Positions 52,094 to 63,620 of a stretch of DNA of 64,000 nt are shown one piece after another. The DNA comes from Osedax fenrisi (lineage: Eukaryota > Annelida > Polychaeta > Sabellida > Siboglinidae), in assembly GCA_964019155.1 (NCBI GenBank), contig OZ025243.1:10755537-10819536 (forward strand), written 5' to 3'. The notes under the pieces are model-generated. The model searched no databases and was not told the origin of the DNA. It saw nothing but the letters and a program-made list of their open reading frames with translations. Made by a program: the position numbers and the translations under genes. Position 1 is the stretch's first letter. Each line of letters starts with the position of its first letter.

Positions 52094-53120
52094 CGTGTCA
52101 TTGTGATGTTAACTTCCGAGTTAACTTCCGAGTTAAAATAGTGTATCTAATATAAATTTAAAAGAATAATACACATGTATTTTATATGATAAAAATATAT
52201 GTTTATTATATAAAATACATGTGTATTATCCCCTATATATATTTATTATATAAACAAAATATATATATATAGGGGTTGTGAGAAGGTTTAGCTAAAGAGG
52301 TGGATTTATAAAATGAGAATGTCATTGGTTCAATATATAATTTCAGAACAAATTATAAATATAAGAAATGTTTCATTTATCATTTTAATAATAAATATAA
52401 TACATATATATTATATTTTTGTGGAATACATTATTATATATAACATATTAGATAACTAAAAGTAAAATAAGAGTGAAAAGAACAAACTTTTGATTTTCAT
52501 AAAATTATAAATTTATAGTTAGTAATATATATTTTTTTCATCATTCAACAAAATGTTACCTTAATATTATTACCGATTATAATCGGTATTGAAATTATAT
52601 ATAATTAATTATATTTATTTAATTGTGATTGACATTATTTATTTTGTATAAATCAGTATTTATTTATTCACAATATTGATTTTATATAACATTTCTATTT
52701 TTTGTAATATTAGTTTTAATATTTATTGTCTTATATTTTTAGCTTACAACATTTTTGTGTATCGTAAAAAGAAATATCATAGTATAGAATACCATAGAAA
52801 ATGTCACTATAATCTGAATATATACTGTATCGATGACATACAAAGGAAGATATGAAATCAATAGTATAAAACATAGAGGTATGTATACCTACATGTATAG
52901 AAGAATATAAGATAATAAAGTAAAAGATAAGATAGCCATATTCTCGAGTACACTTTTCACTGGCCGGCTGATATATGTAACATTCCCGGAAGAAACTTTA
53001 ACCGGAAAATATATAATAAAGATAACCATATAATATAAAGAATATTCACTTTGGATAAAAACTAAGGTAGAAAGGTATTTCACATCAAATAATATTTTAA
53101 TGTACTTATGATAAATAAAT
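52094..53120. other. AT-rich spacer with one hairpin, no gene seen
   Basis: A hairpin at about 52165-52230 pairs AATAATACACATGTATTTTA with its complement, followed by a CCCCTATATATA...TATATATAGGGG hairpin ending near 52276. Otherwise featureless. Confidence 0.6.
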
Positions 53121-53124
53121 ATAC

Positions 53125-53240
53125 ATATATATGATGATGATGATGATGATATTAAGTTTATTAGCACTAAAACAGGGTCATGTAGACCCCTTCGATCGTG
53201 CTGGAAGAAAATAATAATAAAATAATAGTAATACGATAAC
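53125..53240 (-). mobile_element. LINE 3' end fragment (copy 1)
   Basis: AAGTTTATTAGCACTAAAAC, GGGTCATGTAGACCCCTTCG and GGAAGAAAATAATAATAAAA next to an (ATG)n run on the plus strand. On the minus strand this is a 3' UTR with an ATC-repeat tail, as in CR1/L2-type LINEs. The same block recurs at 57715-57840. Confidence 0.75.
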
Positions 53241-53414
53241 AATTTAATAATAATATATGGGAGAGTCTCCGATTACTTACCCCTAAATGATTATTTGTAA
53301 TAACTTATTCAATATTAAATATATTATCTTGAAATTTTGTAATTAGGGTAATATTATAACAATGAATAATGTTGCTATTTTAAATTTTTGATATAAATAT
53401 ATTTACAAGAATAA

Positions 53415-53865
53415 ACAGGGGGGGTCGGTAATAGGATACATGTGCCTAATACCGACCCCCTCTCCTATTACCGACCCCCTAAAATTATCGTGGTATAAAT
53501 AATTTTAGTATTATAATATCCAATAAAAATAGTAGATATACATAAATATAATTAATTATAACATATGCACGTAATTTATGTATTATTGAATTTATGTTTT
53601 AATAGTAATATTAAATTTAAATTTAAACTTTATAGTAATTATATTAAAATAGTGTATATTATTATTTAATATTTAGTTAATAATCAGTATGTATATAATC
53701 GAATACAATCGTGAATCCTTAATCTATATCAATGATACAAAACAACTTATGACATATTTTAAAGTAAAATACTGATCTAATTTGATTGGATATTATAAAT
53801 CACATGGGGTCGGTATTAGGATAATTTAGGGGGTCGGTATTAGGAAAATCATATGGGTTGCTATA
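53415..53865. mobile_element. MITE-like region with repeated GGGGGTCGGTAATAGGA motifs
   Basis: The motif GGGGTCGGTA(A/T)TAGGA occurs at about 53418 (plus), 53446 and 53462 (minus), 53806 and 53830 (plus), framing ~320 bp of AT-rich DNA. The arrangement of direct and inverted copies at both ends resembles subterminal repeats of a non-autonomous DNA transposon. No clear target duplication. Confidence 0.55.
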
Positions 53866-53944
53866 ATTAAGATATATTGGTTAATAGTTATTCAAATTAA
53901 ATTTATATGTTCTATATATATTGTTGTTAACTATTCTGAGTTTA

Positions 53945-53986
<42 letters not shown>

Positions 53987-54119
53987 TAGGGTGGGTGGCC
54001 GGCTTCGCCCGTGTTCGATCGTAAGGTTCACTTGGTGATGTAATGCAGCTAGGTATATAGGTATATAATATACATATATATGTAATGCAACTACAAAAAG
54101 TATATGCATTTAGCTTTAT

Positions 54120-54927
54120 TTGGCTCACTCGGGAAGTAATGTGGATAAAAAAAACCTACGAATATTAAAACTTAACCCAACCTATCCGAAATAATGACGA
54201 TAACTAAAATCAAAATATCAATAAAAACATACACACACATATCACTATACTTTTATAGATTCACTCGGTAAGTAATGCAGCTACAAAAAACCATCAATAT
54301 TAAAACTTAATACAATCTAACCATAACTGTGAAAATAACAATATAAATAAATATTATTTTATAGGCTCACTCGGGAAGTAATGCAGCTAAAAAAAACCAC
54401 CAATATTAAAACTTAATCCAATTAACAACAACAATGAAAATAACTAATACTCCAAATATCAATGACAACACACACACATATATCACTATACTTTTATAGG
54501 CTCACTCTGGAAGTAGTGCAGCTAAAAAAACCTACACAAATTAAAACTTAACCCAACCTAACCACAACTGTGAAAATAACAAAATAAATGAATATGCTTT
54601 TATAGGTTAACTCGTGAAGTAATGCAGCTAAAAAAAACCTACACAAATTAAAACTTAACCCAACCTAACCACAACTGTGAAAATAACAATATAAATGAAT
54701 ATGCTTTTATAGGCTCACGCTGGAAGTAATGCAGCTAAAAAAACGTACACAAATTAAAACTTAACCCAACCTAACCACAACTGTGAAAATAACAATATAA
54801 ATGAATATGCTTTTATAGTCTCACACGGGAAGTAATGCAGCTAAAAAAAATCTACCAATATTAAAACTTAACCCAACCTAAACACAACAGTGACAATAAA
54901 TATAACTAAAAATATCAATTACCACAT

Positions 54928-54955
<28 letters not shown>
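54120..54955. repeat. Tandem repeat of ~106/136-bp units
   Basis: Seven or eight units start with TCACTCGGGAAGTAATGCAG, contain TTAAAACTTAACCCAACCTA, and end CTTTTATAGG. Unit starts near 54123, 54260, 54364, 54500, 54605, 54713 and 54819 give two lengths; the longer form carries an extra CACACACATATCACTATAC segment. Isolated unit starts also occur near 54030 and 55264. Confidence 0.9.
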
Positions 54956-54966
<11 letters not shown>

Positions 54967-54969
<3 letters not shown>

Positions 54970-55048
54970 TAAAACCTCTCTATAAGAAACTATTTTTTTA
55001 CAGTACTTTTTTTCTTATAGAGAGGTTTTCTTATAAAGAGGTTTTTAC
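54967..55048. mobile_element. Pogo/Tigger-like terminal-repeat hairpin
   Basis: CAGTAAAACCTCTCTATAAG is followed by CTTATAGAGAGGTTTTC and TTATAAAGAGGTTTTTACTT. CAGTAAAACCTCT-type ends are characteristic of pogo/Tigger-like Tc1/mariner elements; here only a short hairpin remnant remains. Confidence 0.6.
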
Positions 55049-55667
55049 TTTTCCAATGATTTTAAGAATTCATTTAGGACATATAATTTGGGAAAGAGAT
55101 TTTGAAAAATTTTGAAAAAAAATCACACCTCAATTTAAAAAAATTATTTTCCTATCCGTTAACGTTGAGGTGGGGACGGCTCGGCTTGCGGCCTCGGCGT
55201 ACTAGCCCACCGCGCACAACCTAATTAAAGTATGTTTAGACGAATATATATATATATAGATATATGTATAGACTCACTCGGTATGTAATGCATATATAAT
55301 TATAGAATAGATTTTAGAAAAAATATTTTTTTATAAATCTATATTTTTTTCTTTGACCATATGATGACATTTGGCGAAATATTAAAACAGAGATGGAAAC
55401 CCTATTATTCATATTTTCATGATTTTTCTGATTTTATTACATGTATTTTCGTACTCCTAATCTGATAAATTCATAATTTATACGAAAAATTTACCGGAAG
55501 TCTGTCAAATAGACTATTCTAAAATCATGTATTTTTCACTTTTTCGGCCGTAGCTCGAAGAATATTAAACATAAGAAGTCACAATTTATCAAAGTATATT
55601 CTATTTTAATTAACTATTTAATAAAGTTAACATTATTGAAATCGAATAATTATTGTAGATTTTGATT

Positions 55668-55756
55668 TTTTACATAACCTATGTTTAATAATTTATGTTT
55701 ACATGTCGTTTTTTACATAACCTATGTTTAATAATTTATGTTTACATGTCGTAGAT
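55668..55756. repeat. Direct duplication of ~44 bp
   Basis: TTTTTACATAACCTATGTTT through TTTACATGTCG is present twice in immediate succession, just upstream of the LINE fragment at 55768. Confidence 0.9.
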
Positions 55757-55767
55757 AGGAAATAATT

Positions 55768-55872
55768 AATGGAAGACACAAGCTGCAACTACGAAGACCT
55801 ACCAAACGCAATGATGAATCGAGAGGAATGGAAAGTCAATGCCGAGCAAGCTCGACCTGGTAAGGTAAGGTA
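55768..55872 (+). pseudogene. LINE ORF C-terminal fragment
   Basis: The frame reads MEDTSCNYEDLPNAMMNREE, then WKVNAEQARPG and a stop, resembling the last residues of RTE-like LINE ORFs (a WR..V...RP-type ending), followed by GGTAAGGTAAGG, a tail typical of such elements. Only this segment is recognisable. Confidence 0.55.
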
Positions 55873-56420
55873 AAATAAGTTATTATGAAATATTTAGAAA
55901 GTTATATCAGAATATCACAATGTATCAAATAATAATTGTAGGTTTGAATATTTTGAAAAACAAAATACTTATTAATATTTACCATTACATTACTAATATT
56001 TTGTGTATTTAATTTGTGTATATCTCTTATAGTTACTGATATACGATAGGGATCGTTAATTGCAATTACTGATTGGAGATTTTCCATATTTATTTTTCAC
56101 AATTTAAATGTATATTAATGTATAATGCACAAATATTATATTATTTTCTTATTAAAAAAATTATAACAAATGTAAAAATTACGTCATATTATCCGTATAA
56201 TTATTATTAAATTACGCATGATATTTATTTGTTATTATTATTTCCGCTGACTAACGTTTGTTGTGAATCGTATATGAATAATTAGTTATCAACCATTAGG
56301 TGTTATCAGTAAATTCGTCATTTCTAAAATATTGCATAGTCGAATAAACATTACTCCAGTGTCATTATTGTTCCCATTCGTGTAGATTTAGGATGCACCA
56401 TAAAATGGTTTGTACAAATA

Positions 56421-56465
<45 letters not shown>

Positions 56466-56467
<2 letters not shown>

Positions 56468-56768
56468 CTTCCTGTGTGGCTCAGTTGACTAAGGCGTCAG
56501 ACACACAAGCAGTAGGACACGAGTTCAAGCTCCGACCGGACCATTAAATTAGGTATTAGTAATATTAATTAGGTATTAGTATATAGTTAGAAGTGATCTG
56601 ATATGATTGTGTATAAATAAATGATCAGCTCTCGTTAAAACCATATATGTCTTAAGAGTATGAGAAGGGCTTCGAAGTGACATTAGATCTAATGGCTCGA
56701 GCCATATGGTTATAAATGAAAACTTTATCAAAGTTCCTGGATGGGTACTCCACAAACAAAACAAAAAA
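56466..56768 (+). mobile_element. tRNA-derived SINE (copy 2)
   Basis: The better-preserved copy. TGGCTCAGTTGACTAAGGCG is a good pol III A box and CACGAGTTCAAGCTCC a B-box relative, about 40 nt apart, in a ~72-nt tRNA-like head ending GGACCA. The body shares CTCTCGTTAAAACCATATAT and GGTTATAAATGAAAACTTTA with the copy at 25305; the tail is ACAAACAAAACAAAAAATA. Confidence 0.88.
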
Positions 56769-57186
56769 TAACAATAACAATATATATAATGTAATATACT
56801 GTAATGGTAACGTATTACCTCACTTCTATAATTTGTATACTGAACTTACAATGTATCTATTCATTACAAATATATTATATATTTAATATATATATATATA
56901 TATAATATATTATATATATATATGTGTTTATTAATCTATAAATTAAAAATATACATCAATGATTCAATACTATATAACATCTATATAATGTAATATAAAA
57001 TTTTCAAATAAAATTCATTAGAATATCATTATCTGATAACAATAATATTTGAATTACATATCAACTTTTCATTAGATATTTTCTCATTTGAACTTATCAT
57101 TTTATAATGTTTTTGTAATATTTTAAATGCATTATTTCATAAACTAAATACATTCATAGGTTATAAATACATACATACACATATAT

Positions 57187-57230
<44 letters not shown>

Positions 57231-57301
57231 GTAATTGTCTCGACAAACAGCAATGCTTCTACAATTACCCAGGTACTTATATATAGGTATACCTAAATCT
57301 G

Positions 57302-57374
<73 letters not shown>

Positions 57375-58024
57375 AGATTCATAATGTATTAAAGGGTATT
57401 AATAATAACGTATTATTAATGTTATATATGTTTCCATTTCAGTAGGCTTATCTAACCTCGTTTAGATTACTTTAAACTAATAAATAATATCTTAATCATG
57501 TTATGATCAACTCGAGTTGCTATAGTAATCTATCGATAAGGTTCAGGCGAGAAGGGTATCAGAATGTTTACATTAGTGATGTATAATAAATTATTAAAAT
57601 ATTCTTATATTATAATTTATATATATATATATATTTAGATATATTTGATGACCCCTTGTTGATAACATTTTTTACAATAATTAAGATAATATATAATAAT
57701 TTGTCCATAAATCATATATGATGATGATGATATTGAGTTTATTAGCATTAAAATAGGGTCATGTAGACCCCTTCGCTCGTGCGGGAAGAAAATAATAATA
57801 AAATAATAGTAATACGATAATAATTTGATAATAATATACATTCAATATACCACGGACAACAATACTAAATAATATAAAGGACTATTATATACTACAGACT
57901 GCATTGATATAGTATAGTGTTATATAATAATAAGATAATAATACAATAACAATTTAATAATGATATACATTTAATATAACACGGATACAAATAATAAGTT
58001 GGATGATTTAATGATTTATATCAT

Positions 58025-58092
<68 letters not shown>

Positions 58093-58333
58093 GCCTATTT
58101 ATAAATCAATATTTTTTTTTTAATAAACTTAATAACTATTAAGAAGTGAAAATATTATTATACATATATGTATATTATATATATACAAATGTAATAGTAG
58201 GTAGGTACTATTTATTTAATAGGTATATTTAAATTAAGTATTTACTATTTTATCAAATTATAATATTTAAATTATTTGTAATAAATAACATCATAATTGA
58301 TTATATATTTAATATGAATTAATATTATATTAG
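56769..58333. other. Upstream of the kelch gene: microsatellites and one LINE 3' end
   Basis: It holds (TA)n runs at about 57304-57370 and 58026-58086, an (AC/TA) run near 57170-57228, and the LINE 3' fragment at 57715-57840. No exon was recognised, although the kelch gene may have a 5' exon here. Confidence 0.5.
57715..57840 (-). mobile_element. LINE 3' end fragment (copy 2)
   Basis: ATGATGATGATATTGAGTTTATTAGCATTA and GGGTCATGTAGACCCCTTCG (both plus strand; the first given only in part as a motif run) repeat the copy at 53125 with few changes, including the AATAATAATAAAATAATAGT stretch. Confidence 0.75.
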
Positions 58334-58435
58334 ATGTATACGAGTACAGAAACTATATTTTCATATTTAAATAATTCAAGAAAAGAACAATTCCTGACTG
58401 ATTTTATCATTAAGAATAAAACAGATACGTATAAT
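58334..58435 (+). CDS. Kelch gene BTB module A, exon 1
   Basis: 34 codons (MYTSTETIFSYLNNSRKEQF then LTDFIIKN), donor AAT|GTTAGT. It is nearly identical to exon 3 from IFSYLNNSRKE onward, and the preceding intron sequence TATTATATTAG is shared, so the duplication includes intron. Confidence 0.8.
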
Positions 58436-59358
58436 GTTAGTCGTTATACTTATGTAAATATGTAGGTATATATGTACATACACGTACATATATGTACCTA
58501 CCTATCTTACTATATATCAAATTATATGTATATATACATATATTTATAATAATTATACTATATTATGTAGGTACATAAAATCATAATAGCCTACGAAAAT
58601 GGATACTTCAAAAATGTAATTGATAAAAGAAAAAACAAGATCAAATTTTATTTTAATAATAAATCATTTTGCGAATATATCGAATATATTTATTCAGGAG
58701 AAATATTATATACTGATGATAATAATTCGGATTTTATTGAAATTTCAACATATTTAAAAAGTTTAAGTTTAAAGGTATATTCTATGATTATCTACTAAAT
58801 ATTAACAATTGATTAACTAAGTAATACATACAAATATTATATTAGATTACTACAAATGAAAATATATTTTCATATTTAAATAATTCAAGAAAAGAAAAAT
58901 TCCTGACAGATTTCATCATTAAGAATAACGATGATACATATAATGTTTGTTATTTTATTTATTTTATATATGTATGATATAATTATATATATATATGATT
59001 TAATGATGTATAAATGATATATATGTATATTAAATATAATAATTTAATATAAATATACTGAAATTAATATAATGTAGGTATATTAATACTAATAGGTATT
59101 AATAAATTAATAAATAATTATATATTTATAATTATTGTAGGTACATAAAATCATAATATCATATGCTAGTGGCTACCTCAAGTACTTAATTGAAGAAAGA
59201 AAAAACAAGTATAAATGTTATTTTAATAAGAAAGTATTTTGTGAAATTATTGAATACATTTATTCTGGAGAAATTGTATTATCAGTAGATACTATTTCAG
59301 ATGTTATCGAGATTTCACTGTTATTAAAGGTATATTATGTAATTATTAAATGATAAAA

Positions 59359-59403
<45 letters not shown>

Positions 59404-61658
59404 CATAGTGTGGGACCGGAATAAAAAATTGTAATCTCTAGAATTTAGGGAAGTTTTACTAGAGTTCGAGGAGATGAGGAGAGGATCATTTTGGTAACGA
59501 ATAAAAGGTAATATTATACGATTTTTAATTAAATCAGAGACATAGCTAGGGAAGAAATAATAGATTTATTTATGGATTATAAATAGCTCACGTAATTTAC
59601 ACCTAAGGGGGAAGACACATACAAGATGATTGATGAGATGTTGTAGTAGAGTGGTACTGTCGTGGTATGTATTAAGTAGTATACGTATTAAGTAGTACGT
59701 ATTGAGGAAAGGATAATCCGATATCAATATAAAATATAATAAAAATATAAAAATTAAATATATTTATATTTTCTTACTTATTAATATATTAATATAATTG
59801 ATTTTTAAGTTATTAGAATTTTCCTTTAATTTAATAAAAACCAGGCATTTATTTTTATTTATTATAAATAGGTTTCATTTTTTTTAGAATAATTTTTTTT
59901 TAAACATATTTCGTATAATATATATATTATTAAGTAAAGTAAATAAATAAACAACATAATTAATTCATATATAAAAAACACTAACAGGTTTAAATTTGTA
60001 ATTAAATAATTTAGTAGATTCGTTTAAAAAATAAATGAAAAAATGAAAAAAAAATATTTTATTTATAAATTTAATTACCAAATAAATTAATTAATTAACT
60101 GTATTAAGGGGAGTGTAAAACCTTCATTTTTTATTTTTATATTTTAATATTATTTTAAAAGATCAAAAGTTAGTCTAGTAGCCTATCTAAATAATTATAT
60201 ATAACATGCTATTTAAAAGTAAATATCAACATATTGTGAAAAAAAAAATAAATAACTCTATAGAGTTATATATATCCTATAGGAAGCTATATATCAGATA
60301 ATTGTATTTCATTTTTTAATAGTAGGCTACTATAGTATAATATAATTTCATTACAAAATATATTTAATAATGAATTTAATATTTATATTTAGATGAAAGA
60401 ATTATCGTCATTCTGCGATAAATTCGTAACGGAATATTTACTAGAACATCCCGAAAGTATACTACTGGATCTCATTTACGAATACGACCTATCATTAAAA
60501 GTAAAGGATTATATGAAAACAATTGCTAATAAACTAGAATCGATATTCGAGGAATCCGTTGAAAAATATGTTTTTCTGAAATATTCATTTGACCATTTAA
60601 AATTATTATTATCAGAACATTTATTTACTAAAGAGGACGAATATTCTATCGTAAAGGCTTTAACGATGTGGCTACAGTACGATTTCAATACTAGAATGGA
60701 ATATTCTAGAGAATTATTCAAATATATCACTATCGATATGTGTAGTGATAAAGTAATGCATCTCAATAGAAATACTGATACTGGAAATGAGGATCTTAAT
60801 AGCATACTTTTGAGCATTGATACACAAATTCTAGTTAGAAATCATGCTAAAACTAATTCGTTGTATAAAATATGCCGGGTAGGAATTTACGATATACAAA
60901 ATAATATAGCGTTACTGGAATATGATTTCGGAGTGGTGACTAATGTGATATATACGACCTCTGATAAACTGTACGTACTTAACTGTAGCGAGGGTAACAT
61001 GTGTGTATACGACAAGTACGGGTGCACCGTGACGAAGTGCGCGTACCCGGATGTATATCTGTTTCACCCGGAACACCCGCCCACCATTAACGAAAGGGGT
61101 AATGGTGATTTGATTACTATAGGTGGTAGACACCTGAATAGTGAGCGTAGCTCGGACGTTGTTATGATCTACAATACCGTTATGGATGAGTGGTCAACGG
61201 GTCGTAGGTTACCGTACTCGATAGCCAATCACGCCACGGTTATAGACGATACGGGCATCTACGTAATCGGAGGTTATAACGAAAAGTTCTGCACTAAAGT
61301 GATATGCTTCAAGCACGGAGTATGGGAGGAGTTAGCGTACATAGAATACGACAGGCAACGTCACCTAGCGATAACATGTGACGATATTATTTTCTGTATA
61401 GGAGGAGGTAACGATGACCATAACTTTCCTTACATCGAGAGATACGACCCGATTACAGATCAGTGGCATATTATAAAAACTGACGTATTTGAGGGTATGA
61501 CAGTAGATAATACGGTGTACAGTAGTAAAGAATGTGTGTTGTACACGATAAAAGGTGGTGATGTGTATTCTACTTCGTTAAATACTTATTCTAAAACGTT
61601 AAAGTTTTCTAGTATCTATGAATTTAATATTATGACGTCTATATTTTTTCGAATGTAA
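58334..61658 (+). CDS. BTB-BACK-kelch protein with duplicated BTB module
   Basis: Kelch-like proteins are typically substrate adaptors for cullin-3 ubiquitin ligases: BTB binds cullin-3, BACK spaces, the kelch propeller binds substrate. Exons: 58334-58435, 58571-58774, 58846-58944, 59141-59329, 60393-61658, all in phase 0, 619 codons if all are used. Exons 1-2 and 3-4 each encode one BTB domain (FSYLNNSRKE..FLTDFIIKN, then VHKIII.Y and Y.YSGEI), and the large last exon holds BACK and kelch repeats. The final exon's ATG follows an acceptor (ATATTTAG) and is probably internal. Whether the protein has two BTB domains in series or the exon pairs are alternatives cannot be told from sequence. The first ATG also follows an acceptor-like TATATTAG, so an upstream exon is possible. 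I do not recognise a specific orthologue. Confidence 0.85.
58571..58774 (+). CDS. Kelch gene BTB module A, exon 2
   Basis: 68 codons, acceptor ATTATGTAG, donor AAG|GTATAT. VHKIIIAYENGYFKNVI and FCEYIEYIYSGEI are the core of the BTB fold. It is five residues longer at its end (SLSLK) than exon 4. Confidence 0.82.
58846..58944 (+). CDS. Kelch gene BTB module B, exon 3
   Basis: 33 codons, donor AAT|GTTTGT. ITTNENIFSYLNNSRKEKFL begins the second BTB copy. Confidence 0.8.
59141..59329 (+). CDS. Kelch gene BTB module B, exon 4
   Basis: 63 codons, acceptor TTATTGTAG, donor AAG|GTATAT. VHKIIISYASGYLKYLI and FCEIIEYIYSGEI complete the second BTB; EISLLLK joins smoothly to MKELSSFCDKF of the last exon, as in ordinary kelch-like proteins. 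Confidence 0.83.
60393..61658 (+). CDS. Kelch gene exon 5: BACK domain and kelch repeats
   Basis: 421 codons plus the TAA. Residues 1-150 form the end of BTB and the BACK domain (FTKEDEYSIVKALTMWLQYD is typical). Three kelch motifs follow around residues 245-365: DLITIGGRH, GIYVIGGYN and IIFCIGGGN, each with a downstream W (DEWSTG, VWEEL, DQWHII), plus a less clear one before. The first half is AT-rich and 60950-61450 is clearly richer in G+C. A candidate AATAAA lies near 61794. Confidence 0.9.
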   Translation: MKELSSFCDKFVTEYLLEHPESILLDLIYEYDLSLKVKDYMKTIANKLESIFEESVEKYVFLKYSFDHLKLLLSEHLFTKEDEYSIVKALTMWLQYDFNTRMEYSRELFKYITIDMCSDKVMHLNRNTDTGNEDLNSILLSIDTQILVRNHAKTNSLYKICRVGIYDIQNNIALLEYDFGVVTNVIYTTSDKLYVLNCSEGNMCVYDKYGCTVTKCAYPDVYLFHPEHPPTINERGNGDLITIGGRHLNSERSSDVVMIYNTVMDEWSTGRRLPYSIANHATVIDDTGIYVIGGYNEKFCTKVICFKHGVWEELAYIEYDRQRHLAITCDDIIFCIGGGNDDHNFPYIERYDPITDQWHIIKTDVFEGMTVDNTVYSSKECVLYTIKGGDVYSTSLNTYSKTLKFSSIYEFNIMTSIFFRM

Positions 61659-61739
61659 TATTATTTTATTTTACTAATTATATATACATATATTTATTGA
61701 GTTGTATCATAGAATATTATAGATATTACATTTTATAAT

Positions 61740-61784
<45 letters not shown>

Positions 61785-62439
61785 ATTATATAATAAAATT
61801 TATATAATAAAACTGTAACTAACCTAAAATGTATTACTGAATACTATATCATATATAATACATATTTTGTTAAAGTAAGATCTGATATATCTTATGAATT
61901 ATTTCGGAAGATTCGTTCTGAATATAGAAATTCCATAAAGAATTTAAAAAATAAAATATATCAAAAATACAATTATGTGTTGCTCAATTAACTTTAGTTT
62001 TATTCTCATACGAATAATCTCACTGGTAGGAAGAAAAATATAAATTGATCTAATATAAATCCTAAAATAAACCCTAAATCCTAAATATATATCCTACCCA
62101 ATCACAAAATATGTTTAACCTATATTAAACATTTCGGGATAAAATGCCCATGATATGTGATACGTATATTGAACTTGCTAAATCTAATAGATATTAATTG
62201 TAGGATAAATTGATTCTTTTGCTCCTGAATTTATTCCTAATTCTAATTTTCCACGGAATTATTGTTTTTCAGAATTTCACAGGGTTTCAGATTCGAAAGT
62301 ATATGAGTTGATTATGTTATCTTCATCGACTAGTAATAATAATGATATTTAACCACTTAGGTAACCTAGTCTCATTAAAAAAAACTTTCTTATATTCTCG
62401 TACCGTATTATTGTTCTATCGTTAACTTTTCTTTATACA
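61659..62439. other. 3' flank of the kelch gene, no gene seen
   Basis: AT-rich with a (TA)n run at 61745-61782 and AATAAA hexamers near 61794 and 61808 that could serve as poly(A) signals. Confidence 0.5.
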
Positions 62440-63620
62440 CATCTAATTTTCCTAATACATTTAAACATGCGTTAGTTACTTTGTTATTAAATAAATGTAA
62501 CTTAGATTATTCAAATCTCTCAAATTATAGACCTATATCGAAACTACCTATAGGTTACTTTACCGTGCGTATATGCACGGTAAAGTAATTGAGCAAGTTG
62601 TTAGTGAACAAATCAGAGAATACTTAATGATAAATGATCTTTATGATAATTTCAAGAATGCATATCGGCCAGGACATAGTACAGAAACTACTTTAATAAA
62701 GTTAACTAATTATATAATAGGTGACTCAGGGTTACTTATATGATTCTGAACATGAGCAGTTACTTCTTCTTAATCTATCTTCTGCTTTTGATAGTTTAGA
62801 TAATAATATTATTATATATAGAAAAAACCTAGAATAAGATCAATAGGTGTTAATGGTGTTGCAATAATTTGTTTTCACTAACCAAAGTTATTAAACAATT
62901 TCCTAATAAACTATATCATATATTCTGATGATACTCGTAGGTACTGGAAAGTTCCTACTTGTAATATTAATGTACCTAATTAGGTAACTTAAGTTAACAT
63001 TGTATGCTCGAAATGTAAGCAAGTGGTTTATTCTAAATAACCTTTTTCCTTACTCTTCTAACATTAATTTTAAATTTAACTAAGTTTATAATATTACCCA
63101 TAATCCTTTTATTTGTCATACTATTACCATCGATTCTACTGTTGTCATTCTAAGTGATAAATTGATTGATATATATCTAGATTCTAAATCATGATAAACT
63201 CAATTCGTCACTATATATATCTAATAATTGTAATATATTTAATATTAGAAAAATAGAAAGTACTTAGGTACTGAATCAACTATTGCGTTAGTGCAATCTA
63301 TTGTGTTATTCAGATTACAATATTGCAATAGTTTACTCACTAATGCCAACCTTAAATTATATTATGGATTAAAAGGATTTATTAGATCATCTATAAGATT
63401 CATTTTTAATATTAAGAGGTTTGATCAAATAAGCATTACTAAAAAATTAGGTAAATTAAATTGTTTTATTTCGGATTATATGTGAAAATTTAAAATACTA
63501 AGCATAACTCATAAAACTGTTATTATGAGAAAGCCTAAATATTTAAATAAACTTTTAAATGTAGAATTAAGGAGGAACACTGGTCTGTAATATTATAATT
63601 TATTTTCAGTACCGAAGATT
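62440..63620 (+). pseudogene. Heavily decayed LINE reverse transcriptase
   Basis: Fragments in shifting frames follow RT order: FKHALVTLLLNKCNLDYSNL then SNYRPISKLP (62461-62550), a NAYRPGHSTETTLIKLTNYI block (62657-62720), LLLNLSSAFDSLDNNII (62764-62815), a SRLDYCNSLL-like FRLQYCNSLLTNANLKLYYG (63306-63365) and a TKKLGKLN block. Many stops and an altered catalytic box mark it as old. It is more AT-rich than the other LINE copies, consistent with age. Confidence 0.82.

Noticed and set aside
44931..52106. 2391-codon plus-strand and 2195-codon minus-strand open frames as giant repeat proteins
   Set aside because: They coincide with the 48-bp satellite, whose unit length is a multiple of three and lacks stops; both strands are open, unit variants change amino acids freely, and there is no start context, signal or homology.
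56466..56540. Functional tRNA gene
   Set aside because: A and B boxes are recognisable but the stems do not pair cleanly and the sequence continues into a SINE body shared with another copy.
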